Of a stretch of 34,771 nucleotides of DNA, positions 26,425-33,659 are shown piece by piece. The notes below the pieces were generated by a model. It ran no database searches, was not told where the DNA came from, and saw nothing but the letters and a program-made list of their open reading frames with translations. The DNA is from Bacteroidota bacterium (GTDB lineage Bacteria > Bacteroidota > Bacteroidia > Sphingobacteriales > Sphingobacteriaceae). Position 1 is the stretch's first letter, and the number at the start of each line of letters is the position of its first letter. The stretch is taken from the NCBI GenBank assembly GCA_013287375.1, contig JABDDX010000019.1, forward strand, positions 1-34,771, in the 5' to 3' direction. The position numbers were made by a program, and so were the translations under genes.

Positions 26425-26432
26425 TATCTTTG
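26425..26432 (+). promoter_or_regulatory. -7 promoter element for ruvX
   Basis: TATCTTTG matches TAnnTTTG. A TTTG at 26397-26400 could be the -33 element although the 24-bp gap is long. The transcript would begin near 26438 and its leader would be the repeat arm. Confidence 0.55.
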
Positions 26433-26476
26433 GATATGGTAATCTCACATCTCACATCTCATATCTCACGTCTCAA

Positions 26477-26890
26477 ATGAGATTAATGGCCTTTGATTAC
26501 GGAACAAAACGCATAGGTATCGCGGTTACCGATCCGTTGCAGATCATCGCTACAGGTTTGGACACCATCCACCCGCAGCATATTGTCGATTATCTAAAAA
26601 AATATTTATTAACCGAGCAGGTTGAACTTTTTATTGTGGGCGAACCCAAGCAGATGGATAATAGCCCATCGCAATCGGCAGTGCATGTAAAGGGTTTTGT
26701 GACGATATTAAAAAAAAACTTCCCCGGAATCCCCATTGAAATGCTTGACGAGCGGTTTACCTCTAAAATGGCATCGGCGACCATAGCGCAAAGCGGTATG
26801 AATAAAAAAGGGCGACAGAACAAGGAATTGGTTGATACCATTTCGGCAATTATTTTGTTGCAATCGTGGATGGAAAAACGGGCGTTTTGA
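26477..26890 (+). CDS. ruvX: YqgF/RuvX family nuclease (pre-16S rRNA processing / Holliday junction resolvase-like)
   Basis: The 137-residue length is normal for RuvX. The RNase H-like core shows Asp7 in FDYGTKRIG, the VGEPKQMD motif near residue 55, DERFTSKMA near 92, and DTISAIILLQ near 122, which hold the acidic metal ligands. In E. coli YqgF is essential and helps process the 5' end of 16S rRNA; DNA junction cleavage has been proposed. The start ATG is the last base group of a repeat arm, but the protein N terminus MRLMAFDYGTKRIG is normal, so the start is right. Confidence 0.93.
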   Translation: MRLMAFDYGTKRIGIAVTDPLQIIATGLDTIHPQHIVDYLKKYLLTEQVELFIVGEPKQMDNSPSQSAVHVKGFVTILKKNFPGIPIEMLDERFTSKMASATIAQSGMNKKGRQNKELVDTISAIILLQSWMEKRAF

Positions 26891-26910
26891 GTCTATTAAA
26901 TGATGAGTTT

Positions 26911-27408
26911 ATGGATAAGGTACTTTTTAAAGAAACGCAAAGCAATAAGATATTAATTATTGGAGCTGCGCTGTTTTCCGTATTTTTTGGTGTATTTACT
27001 GTTTTACAAGTGGTGCTGGGTAAACCGGTAGGAAATCATCCCGCGCCAGATTGGCTATTGATCGCACTTTTTGCGGGCAGCATTTTAAGCATTATTTTTT
27101 TTAATAAACAGAAGCTCATTTTAGAAATTACCGAAAAGGAGATTAGTGTAAGTTATGGATTACTAACAAGTGATACTAAAATTGCTGTAGATGATATCAG
27201 GAGTATACAGGTTAGAAAATACGACGGACTAAAAGAATTTATGGGCTGGGGTGTAAGATACAATGACAGCGAAAGTTGTTTTACCGTATCTGGAAACGAT
27301 GCTTTAGAAATAGAACTAAAAAGCGGAACGAAGTTTTTAATAGGAACTCAAAAGCCCGAAGAGATTACCGGTATAATAGCCACGTTACCATCGTTTTCTT
27401 CAGTCTAA
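26911..27408 (+). CDS. small membrane protein with PH-like domain
   Basis: The product (165 residues from ATG 26911) has two membrane segments (about residues 14-35 and 46-62) and a C-terminal beta-rich part of about 90 residues containing LEITEKEISVSYGLLTSD and GWGVRYNDSESCF. The latter pattern resembles bacterial PH-like (bPH/DUF6141-like) domains; the function is unknown. An upstream ATG at 26866 would overlap the end of ruvX and is less likely, since its extra residues are encoded within the ruvX frame's 3' end. It starts 20 bp after ruvX and may share its transcript. Confidence 0.72.
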   Translation: MDKVLFKETQSNKILIIGAALFSVFFGVFTVLQVVLGKPVGNHPAPDWLLIALFAGSILSIIFFNKQKLILEITEKEISVSYGLLTSDTKIAVDDIRSIQVRKYDGLKEFMGWGVRYNDSESCFTVSGNDALEIELKSGTKFLIGTQKPEEITGIIATLPSFSSV

Positions 27409-27422
27409 AAATTAATGGTTGC

Positions 27423-27439
27423 TTGACGTCGATTGTCAA
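27423..27439. promoter_or_regulatory. candidate operator upstream of the XRE gene
   Basis: TTGAC (27423-27427) and GTCAA (27435-27439) form an inverted repeat with a 7-bp spacer, 22 bp before the XRE start. TAAATTGG further on is a weak -7 match, so a protein bound here would cover the promoter. Autoregulation is an inference. Confidence 0.4.
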
Positions 27440-27461
27440 AACGGTTTATTAAATTGGTGGC

Positions 27462-28136
27462 ATGGAAACCTTAGGTGCAGCAATCAAAAAATTACGTGAA
27501 GAGCAAAATATCCCCTTAAGAAAAGTAGCCGCTTATATTGATATTGACCAGGCAATATTAAGCAAGATAGAGCATGGCGCCCGTCGGCCCAAACGCGAGC
27601 AGGTTATTGAATTAGCTAAATACTTTAAGGTTGATGAAAAGCCGCTGCTTATTAAATGGCTGGCCGGTAAAATACTGGAAGAAGTAGATGGCGATGAATA
27701 TGCCGTTGACGCACTACAGGTGGCTAGTCAGATATTAAAGAGAATAGTAGAGGAGCCTAAAGAAGATAAGCCGAGTGTATTAGATTATTTAAAATTGGGT
27801 GAAGCGCCCGGCATGGAAAAAATGTTCCATAGCAATAAACTACCTACCTATATTGAGCTTGCCCGCTATTTGTTTAAAACAGCCACAGGCAAAAAGTTTG
27901 ACGAGAACCTTGTTGATATCCAAACAAATTTTATAGGCGAAGACAAAGAGTATGAACTATACCTGTTTTATATGCCCAACCAGGACTGGCTAAAGAATAA
28001 CGCCTTAACGCTAAACATGATCAACAGGCTGCCAGGTTATACGGGTAAAAAACGATTGATATTCGCTTCATTAAAATATGTGGATGATGAAACCTGTGTA
28101 AAACATCACATTGAGTTTGCTAAAATACCTTACTAG
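27462..28136 (+). CDS. XRE-family regulator with uncharacterised C-terminal domain
   Basis: The 224-residue product begins with a Cro/CI-type helix-turn-helix (about residues 5-60): LREEQNIPLRKVAAYIDIDQ and LSKIEHGARRPKREQ. It then has a short acidic/helical stretch (about 62-95, with VDGDEYAVDALQVASQ). The first 95 residues resemble the small XRE controllers found next to restriction-modification genes in Bacteroidota (from memory). The following 125 residues, with YLFYMPNQDWL and KKRLIFASLKYVDDE, belong to no family I recognise. No methylase or nuclease gene is adjacent, so the DNA target and role are not known. An inverted repeat upstream may be its operator. Confidence 0.8.
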   Translation: METLGAAIKKLREEQNIPLRKVAAYIDIDQAILSKIEHGARRPKREQVIELAKYFKVDEKPLLIKWLAGKILEEVDGDEYAVDALQVASQILKRIVEEPKEDKPSVLDYLKLGEAPGMEKMFHSNKLPTYIELARYLFKTATGKKFDENLVDIQTNFIGEDKEYELYLFYMPNQDWLKNNALTLNMINRLPGYTGKKRLIFASLKYVDDETCVKHHIEFAKIPY

Positions 28137-28265
28137 TCTGAACCTTGATTTTCCTGATTAGTCGATTACTTGATTATAATGAAGACTACATCAAGAAAAT
28201 CCTTAAATCCGACCAATCAAGATTCAGACAAACAGCAGAATAATCAGAAAAATCATGGTTCGGAC
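28136..28265. repeat. imperfect inverted repeat between the XRE gene and the O-methyltransferase
   Basis: Left arm 28136-28160 (GTCTGAACCTTGATTTTCCT...) and right arm 28241-28265 match over 22 of 25 positions in reverse. A further partial copy is at 28211-28229. The left arm begins on the last base of the XRE stop codon. This looks like the GTCTGAA...GATT dispersed repeats I recall from Bacteroidota. There is no coding frame. Confidence 0.6.
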
Positions 28266-28273
28266 AAAATTCT

Positions 28274-28281
28274 TATCTTTG
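28274..28281 (+). promoter_or_regulatory. -7 promoter element abutting the O-methyltransferase start
   Basis: TATCTTTG matches TAnnTTTG exactly and only 4 bp separate it from the ATG at 28286. Transcription would start on or next to the start codon, so the mRNA may be leaderless. Confidence 0.55.
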
Positions 28282-28285
28282 CGCC

Positions 28286-28924
28286 ATGGAGATTTTGGAT
28301 CCAAACCTTCAGGAATATTTAGATAATCATTGCGAGCCCGAGCCGGAACACTTGCAAAAGATTAACCGGGACACCTATTTAAAGGTATTAAAACCGCATA
28401 TGTTATCGGGCCATTACCAGGGCCGTTTGCTGAGTATGCTCAGCAAAATGATGCAACCCAAACGTATTTTAGAGATAGGCACATTTACCGGTTATGCTAC
28501 GCTTTGCCTTGCCGAGGGTTTAACCGAGGATGGTATTATTCATACCATTGAGGTTAACCGGGAGTTGGAGGAAATGCTTAATTCACATTTTAAATCAACA
28601 AATGTGGAAAACAAGATCAAATTGCATTTTGGGCCCGCAGAGCTGATTATAAAGGAGTTAGCGGCAGAAATATTCGATATTGTGTTTATTGATGCTGATA
28701 AAAAGAATAATTTCACTTACTTTGAGTTAATATTTGACAAAGTCAGATCCGGAGGATTAATAATAATTGACAATGTTTTGTGGAAAGGGAAGGTATACGG
28801 CCCAGAAAATGACGCCGATACACAACGAATTCGCGAACTAAATGATCGGATTTCCGTAGACAGCCGGGTAGAGCAATTAATTTTGCCTGTGCGCGACGGG
28901 ATACTGGTCATCAGAAAAAAATAA
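28286..28924 (+). CDS. class I SAM-dependent O-methyltransferase
   Basis: The 212-residue product belongs to the catechol-/caffeoyl-CoA-type O-methyltransferase family (Methyltransf_3). SAM-binding motif I is LEIGTFTGYATLCLAEG, and the metal-binding site appears in DIVFIDADKKN and GLIIIDNVLWKGKV. The N terminus with EPEHLQKI and SGHYQGRLLS is typical. The methyl acceptor cannot be told from sequence. It is followed after 2 bp by the first glucosaminidase gene, so they may be cotranscribed, though no functional link is obvious. Confidence 0.9.
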   Translation: MEILDPNLQEYLDNHCEPEPEHLQKINRDTYLKVLKPHMLSGHYQGRLLSMLSKMMQPKRILEIGTFTGYATLCLAEGLTEDGIIHTIEVNRELEEMLNSHFKSTNVENKIKLHFGPAELIIKELAAEIFDIVFIDADKKNNFTYFELIFDKVRSGGLIIIDNVLWKGKVYGPENDADTQRIRELNDRISVDSRVEQLILPVRDGILVIRKK

Positions 28925-28926
28925 TT

Positions 28927-29460
28927 ATGAAGAAAATCTTACTGATTACAACACTGCTCATATCCACCCTTGCCGCTTCGGCACAAAAAAATACATCAGA
29001 GTCGTATATCGAAAAGTTTAAGGATGATGCCATCCGCATCATGCATGAAACCGGCGTGCCGGCAAGTATAGTTTTGGGTGTAGCCATGCATGAATCAGCT
29101 TGTGGAAACAGCTCTATAGCCAAAAATCTGAATAATCAATTTGGAATGAAAGGCGGAGGCTCTTCGGTTTATTACAAACACAATAAAAAAGTAAGGTCGC
29201 CATATAAACAATACGGCTCAGTATTTGATTCTTTCCAGGATTTTGCCCGCATCATGACTGAGCGTAAGCAATTTAGCCACTTAACCGACGAGTTTACCCA
29301 CTATGATTACATCGGCTGGGCAAAAGGAATACAACGCAGCGGTTATGCCGGCAGCAAAAAATGGGCGGCGCAAGTTTTAGGCATCATCAACAAGTACAAA
29401 TTGAATTCGCTTGATGAAACACCGGCCGATCAGCCTCAATTAGCAAACAAACCGCAGTAA
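28927..29460 (+). CDS. secreted glucosaminidase (FlgJ-type, GH73)
   Basis: The 177-residue product has a type I signal peptide (MKKILLITTLLISTLAASAQ) and one glucosaminidase domain (about 28-160), with catalytic-type Glu in VAMHESACGNSSIAKN, then NNQFGMKGG and a late GWAKGIQRSGYAGSKKW. These enzymes cut the glycan strand of peptidoglycan. It lacks LysM. It is a diverged paralogue of the next gene: both share the YIE(K/R)FK, GxPASI and (H/Y)ES.xGNS.xAKN patterns, so a tandem duplication is likely. Confidence 0.9.
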   Translation: MKKILLITTLLISTLAASAQKNTSESYIEKFKDDAIRIMHETGVPASIVLGVAMHESACGNSSIAKNLNNQFGMKGGGSSVYYKHNKKVRSPYKQYGSVFDSFQDFARIMTERKQFSHLTDEFTHYDYIGWAKGIQRSGYAGSKKWAAQVLGIINKYKLNSLDETPADQPQLANKPQ

Positions 29461-29517
29461 AATACTTTTTTAGTATTATTTTGGCCGAACTATTCTATTA
29501 CCTCAAGTTTGGCTGTT

Positions 29518-30360
29518 ATGCGTAAATCAGGATTTTTATTATTTTCAATATTGGGTTTAAGTGCGTGTACGGCACATAAACTAACCGTTGATAGTTCCAT
29601 CAGCAACCGCCAGGCGCAACGAAATAATCAGGAGATCCAGGCGGAACACCGCGACGCGATTAATAATTACCAATCCTACACTTCGTTACAATATATTGAG
29701 CGTTTCAAGGCCATTGCCATACAGGAAATGAATTTGTACGGCATCCCGGCGAGTATCACCCTGGCGCAGGGTTTATATGAATCGGGCAGCGGGAACAGTG
29801 AACTGGCAAAAAACGCTAACAATCATTTCGGTATTAAATGCACCAGCGATTGGAAAGGTAAAAGCTATTATAAGGATGATGATAATAAGAACGATTGCTT
29901 CCGTGTGTACGATAGGCCGGAAGATTCCTTCCGCGATCACTCCAACTTCCTGAAAAGAAAAAATTACGCTCACTTATTCGAGTTGGATAAAAATGATTAC
30001 CAGGGATGGGCATATGGCTTAAAGGCAGCAGGCTATGCCACCAATCCAAGATACCCACAATTGCTTATCGGCATTATCCAAAAATATAATCTTGATCAAT
30101 ATGACAGGCCCGAAGGTACAGTACAGAAAATTAAGCGTGAAGACAGGGTGTTTACGCAGATAGATCAAAATATAGGGAAAGCTAACCAGGATTCTATTGC
30201 GCAGGCTACGCCAGGTAACAAATTATATACAGTGCAGACCGGCGACACACTATATAACATATCGAAGCGTTTTGGTTTAACTGTTGATGAATTGAAAACC
30301 CTTAACAGCATGGCAGATAATAATATTAAGATCGGCCAACAATTAGTAGTGGCAAAATAG
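29518..30360 (+). CDS. glucosaminidase lipoprotein with C-terminal LysM
   Basis: The product (280 residues from ATG 29518) has a lipoprotein signal with lipobox LSAC (Cys17), a glucosaminidase domain (about 60-200) with the Glu in LYESGSGNSELAKN, and one LysM motif (about 236-279; YTVQTGDTLYNISKRFG) that binds peptidoglycan. A TTG start at 29509 would add three residues, but ATG is preferred. It starts 57 bp after its paralogue. The lipid anchor and LysM suggest attachment to the outer membrane and cell wall, whereas the upstream copy is free. Confidence 0.92.
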   Translation: MRKSGFLLFSILGLSACTAHKLTVDSSISNRQAQRNNQEIQAEHRDAINNYQSYTSLQYIERFKAIAIQEMNLYGIPASITLAQGLYESGSGNSELAKNANNHFGIKCTSDWKGKSYYKDDDNKNDCFRVYDRPEDSFRDHSNFLKRKNYAHLFELDKNDYQGWAYGLKAAGYATNPRYPQLLIGIIQKYNLDQYDRPEGTVQKIKREDRVFTQIDQNIGKANQDSIAQATPGNKLYTVQTGDTLYNISKRFGLTVDELKTLNSMADNNIKIGQQLVVAK

Positions 30361-30383
30361 CTTGTTAATTTGTGTTAAATAGA

Positions 30384-31163
30384 ATGAGGTTTGTACGGCA
30401 AGCATGTAGTTTTGGCATTGCTATGAGATTTGGACTGACGGTATTGTTGTTGGGGAGCTGTTTTTGTGCTTTTGCACAGGATAAGGTTGTTGACGGAATT
30501 GTTTTTGATAAAGGTACCAATGGCCGCATAGCCGAAGTAAACATTTTTAACACAAGCACCGGAAAAGCGGTATATAATAACCTAAAAGCAGAATATCAGA
30601 TTGCGGCAAATATTGGAGACATATTGATATTTACCAAGCAGAATTATTTTAATGATACCATTAAGATTGAGAATTATAACTCATTGGCGGTTTATTTAAA
30701 ACGCAGCGCTATACAATTACAAGAAGTAAAAGTGAATAGCGTTGTTATTAACCCTGAACAAAAATTGGCCGCTACCAAACGGGATTATACCAAATTATAC
30801 GGTGTGCTTGATGATAAGGATATCCTTTCGGTATCACCGGGTAGCGGGGCAGGAATAAGTATTGATGCGCTTTATAATATGTTTAGCCGCGAAGGCCGCA
30901 ATGCTGAAAAATTAAGGCAAACCATACAAAACGATTACTATCAGGATGTAATTGATTACCGTTTTAACCGTGCATTAGTTGTAAGAATAACAGGGTTAAA
31001 AGATCCGCAACTCACCGAATTTATGCAGCGCTACCGTCCGGGGTACTATTTTGTGGTGGCGGCAAGTGAATATGATTTTATAGCGTCGATTAAAGCAAAC
31101 TACCGTAGATACCTTCGTCGGCCAAAGGCATATGCATTGCCAGCGCTTCAGCCGGCTAAGTAA
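30384..31163 (+). CDS. exported CarboxypepD_reg-like domain protein
   Basis: The product (259 residues from ATG 30384) has a signal peptide ending in CFCAFAQ, followed by a carboxypeptidase-regulatory-like domain (about residues 35-115; VVDGIVFDKGTNGRIAEVNI and YNSLAVYLKRSAIQLQEV), then about 130 residues without a family match, ending in the basic RRYLRRPKAY. The domain is common at the N terminus of TonB-linked receptors, but no barrel follows here. GTG 30372 and ATG 30423 are alternative starts; 30423 would give a short, tidy signal peptide. The next gene begins 73 bp downstream. Confidence 0.78.
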   Translation: MRFVRQACSFGIAMRFGLTVLLLGSCFCAFAQDKVVDGIVFDKGTNGRIAEVNIFNTSTGKAVYNNLKAEYQIAANIGDILIFTKQNYFNDTIKIENYNSLAVYLKRSAIQLQEVKVNSVVINPEQKLAATKRDYTKLYGVLDDKDILSVSPGSGAGISIDALYNMFSREGRNAEKLRQTIQNDYYQDVIDYRFNRALVVRITGLKDPQLTEFMQRYRPGYYFVVAASEYDFIASIKANYRRYLRRPKAYALPALQPAK

Positions 31164-31236
31164 AAACAAGTTCAAAGCATTAATTTTTTCTTATTTTTTA
31201 TTGAAAAAGCAGATTTTAGCTTTTCTTTGTAGCAGC

Positions 31237-32250
31237 ATGGTTATAAAAAGTGTTTCGGGCTTAATTTGTTCTATATTGTTATTGTCGGGTTTATCTGCAA
31301 TAGCACAAAAAACCGATACCGTTAAAACAGACAGTATTAAAACAGATACTACACTTTTAAACAAATTGCGGATTGATCCCGGTAAAAATGAGTTACCGGT
31401 ACGTGTGAGGCAAATACAAATAACCCCCATAGCCATACCGGTTACTCTACCCGATTACCAATTTAGCTATTGGCATAAATGGACTGTGTTCAATATTAAC
31501 TTTAACCAATCCGGGTTTACCAAAAACTGGACCGGTGGTGGTGCAAGCAATTTAGCTTTAAATGTTAATTATGATTTTAAGGCAGAGTATAACAAATCGC
31601 CATTGGATTATACAACCGAAGTAAACCTGCTTTACGGTACATCAAAAATTAAAGGGGAAGGCCTGCGCAAAACCAACGACCGTATATTTTATGATAATAA
31701 ACTAGCAACCCAACTATCAAAACACTGGTTGTTTTTTGGGTCGTTAACTTTCGAATCCCAGTTTGATAACGGATATACCTACCAGGATCCCTTGCCGCCA
31801 TTGTTGATATCCAAATTTATGTCGCCGGGTTATTTAACGGAGTCTGCCGGGGTGGAGTATAGGCCAAATAAATGGTTCGATCTACGCCTGGGTGCCGCGA
31901 CAGCCAGGCAAACATTTGTGTTGGATACTACCATATATCATAACCAGGTTGATAACTATGGTGTAACGGACAGGCATACATTGTTTAACCAAATCGCTTT
32001 TCAGGGTGTGGCTACGGTTGATAAGGATTTGATGCCAAACCTGCACATTACAGCACGTTATGCCTTATTTATACCATATACCCAATCATTGGCTTATATA
32101 AGTCACCGTGTTGATGCTACATTAACCGCCAAGGTGAATAAATTAATAGCGGTTACGGTTAATGGATCATTCCTATATGATAAAAATACCGCTCCACAGG
32201 CGCAGGGTACCGAGGGTATGGGTTTGGGTATGATCTATAAATTCCCCTGA
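31237..32250 (+). CDS. DUF3078 family outer-membrane-type protein
   Basis: The product (337 residues from ATG 31237) has a signal peptide (MVIKSVSGLICSILLLSGLS and a cleavage after AIAQ), a short Thr/Asp-rich stretch (TDTVKTDSIKTDTT), and a beta-strand-rich DUF3078 region (about 75-337) with WTGGGASNLALNVNYDF and repeated aromatic strands, ending in Pro after a YKFP. This suggests a beta-barrel, but the role is unknown. A frame from 31132 overlaps the previous gene and includes residues unlike a signal peptide, so the later ATG is chosen. TTTCTTTG just upstream is a weak -7 match. Confidence 0.85.
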   Translation: MVIKSVSGLICSILLLSGLSAIAQKTDTVKTDSIKTDTTLLNKLRIDPGKNELPVRVRQIQITPIAIPVTLPDYQFSYWHKWTVFNINFNQSGFTKNWTGGGASNLALNVNYDFKAEYNKSPLDYTTEVNLLYGTSKIKGEGLRKTNDRIFYDNKLATQLSKHWLFFGSLTFESQFDNGYTYQDPLPPLLISKFMSPGYLTESAGVEYRPNKWFDLRLGAATARQTFVLDTTIYHNQVDNYGVTDRHTLFNQIAFQGVATVDKDLMPNLHITARYALFIPYTQSLAYISHRVDATLTAKVNKLIAVTVNGSFLYDKNTAPQAQGTEGMGLGMIYKFP

Positions 32251-32284
32251 TCAAATCACGTTTAAACCAATAGGTTTAAAATCT

Positions 32285-32292
32285 TAACTTTG
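32285..32292 (+). promoter_or_regulatory. -7 promoter element for ffh
   Basis: TAACTTTG matches TAnnTTTG, 33 bp before the ffh ATG. No clear TTTG is seen at -33. Confidence 0.55.
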
Positions 32293-32325
32293 CATTCTTA
32301 ATAACGATTAAAGAGCTGAATAATA

Positions 32326-33655
32326 ATGTTTGAAAATCTTTCGGATAAACTCGACAGGGCGTTTAAAGTCCTGAAAGGACAAGGAACAATTACTGAAATA
32401 AACGTGGCGGAGACCATGAAGGAGATACGCAAAGCCCTTCTGGATGCCGACGTTAACTATAAAACTGCCAAAGCATTTACCGATGATGTTAGGCAAAAAG
32501 CATTAGGCGAAAACGTATTAACCGCTGTATCGCCGGGCCAGTTGCTTACTAAGATCATGAATGATGAGCTGGCAGCCTTAATGGGTGGCAGTACTGCTGA
32601 ACTGGAATTTTCGGGCGCATTAACCATTATCTTAATTGCGGGCTTGAATGGTGCGGGTAAAACAACCTTTACCGGTAAACTTGCCAATTATCTAAAAACA
32701 CAAAAAAAATAAAAAGCCATTATTGGTGGCTGATGATATTTACCGCCCCGCGGCTATTGACCAGCTGGAGGTTTTAGGCCAGCAGATCGGTGTTCCGGTT
32801 TATTCGAACCGCGAATCAAAAGATCCTATCGCGATAGCAAAAGAAGGTATCGCGTTAGCAAAACAAAATGGCCACAATGTAGTGATTATTGATACTGCCG
32901 GCCGTTTATCAATTGATGAAGCCATGATGGTGGAAATTGAGCAGGTAAAAGACGCGGTTAAACCACATGAGATTTTATTTGTGGTGGATGCCATGACCGG
33001 TCAGGATGCGGTGAATACAGCCAAAGTATTCAACGATCGTTTGAACTTTACCGGTGTTGTGTTAACCAAATTAGATGGTGATACCCGTGGTGGCGCGGCG
33101 CTGTCTATTAAATCGGTGGTTAACAAGCCGATCAAATTTATTGGTACCGGCGAAAAGATGGAAGCGCTTGACGTTTTCCACCCGGATCGTATGGCTTCCA
33201 GGATTTTAGGCATGGGTGACGTGGTTTCGTTGGTTGAACGTGCGCAACAGCAGTTTGACGAAAAAGAAGCCGCTGAATTGCAGAAAAAGATCCGCAAAAA
33301 CAAATTCGACTTTAACGATTTCTATAGCCAGATACAGCAGATCAAAAAAATGGGTAATATGAAAGATCTGATGGGCATGATACCGGGTGTTGGCAAAATG
33401 ATGAAGGATGTTGAAGTTGATGATAATGCCTTTAAAGCGATTGAAGCCATCATTCAATCCATGACCCCGCACGAAAAAGAGAACCCGGATAGCATCAATC
33501 AAAGCAGACGCAACCGTATAGCAAATGGATCAGGTACAAACCTTGCCGAAGTAAACCGCCTGATTAAACAATTTGACGACATGCGTAAGGTGATGAAGCA
33601 AATGAGCAACCCCGCAGCCATGGCCAGCATGATGCGCCGTATGCCTAAAATGTAA
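32326..33655 (+). CDS. ffh: signal recognition particle GTPase Ffh, apparent frameshift at 32702-32709
   Basis: Ffh binds 4.5S RNA and signal sequences and targets membrane proteins through FtsY. The N domain and P-loop [12 protein letters not shown] are in the first frame (32326-32712), which stops just after KTQKK. The rest runs in the +1 frame to 33655: [31 protein letters not shown] and the Met-rich M domain with [10 protein letters not shown] and [11 protein letters not shown]. The break is at eight A (32702-32709). Removing one A joins the halves into 442 residues with a plausible KTQKNKKPLL junction and no other damage. Since ffh is essential, a sequencing error or slippage is more likely than a true pseudogene. 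Confidence 0.88.
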
Positions 33656-33659
33656 TTAC

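Larger units (their letters stand above)
26268..26477. repeat. inverted GAGATGTGAG-type repeat flanking the holB-ruvX spacer
   Basis: The tract at 26268-26296 (TTTGAGATGTGAGATATGAG and onward) is repeated in reverse at 26449-26477 with 27 of 29 matches. Each arm is itself built from near-repeats of GAGATGTGA / GATATGAGA. The right arm ends on the ruvX start codon and so makes up nearly all of its leader; the left arm is just upstream of holB. It is non-coding and looks like a mobile or amplified intergenic repeat. Confidence 0.7.

Noticed and set aside
26268..26477. GAGATGTGAG repeats as a short CRISPR array
   Set aside because: The copies are in opposite orientation, the intervening DNA is not made of equal spacers, and no cas genes are present.
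32326..33655. Two separate genes instead of one frameshifted ffh
   Set aside because: The first part is only the N domain and P-loop, the second lacks a P-loop and starts with a TTG inside a conserved motif; together they give exactly one Ffh.
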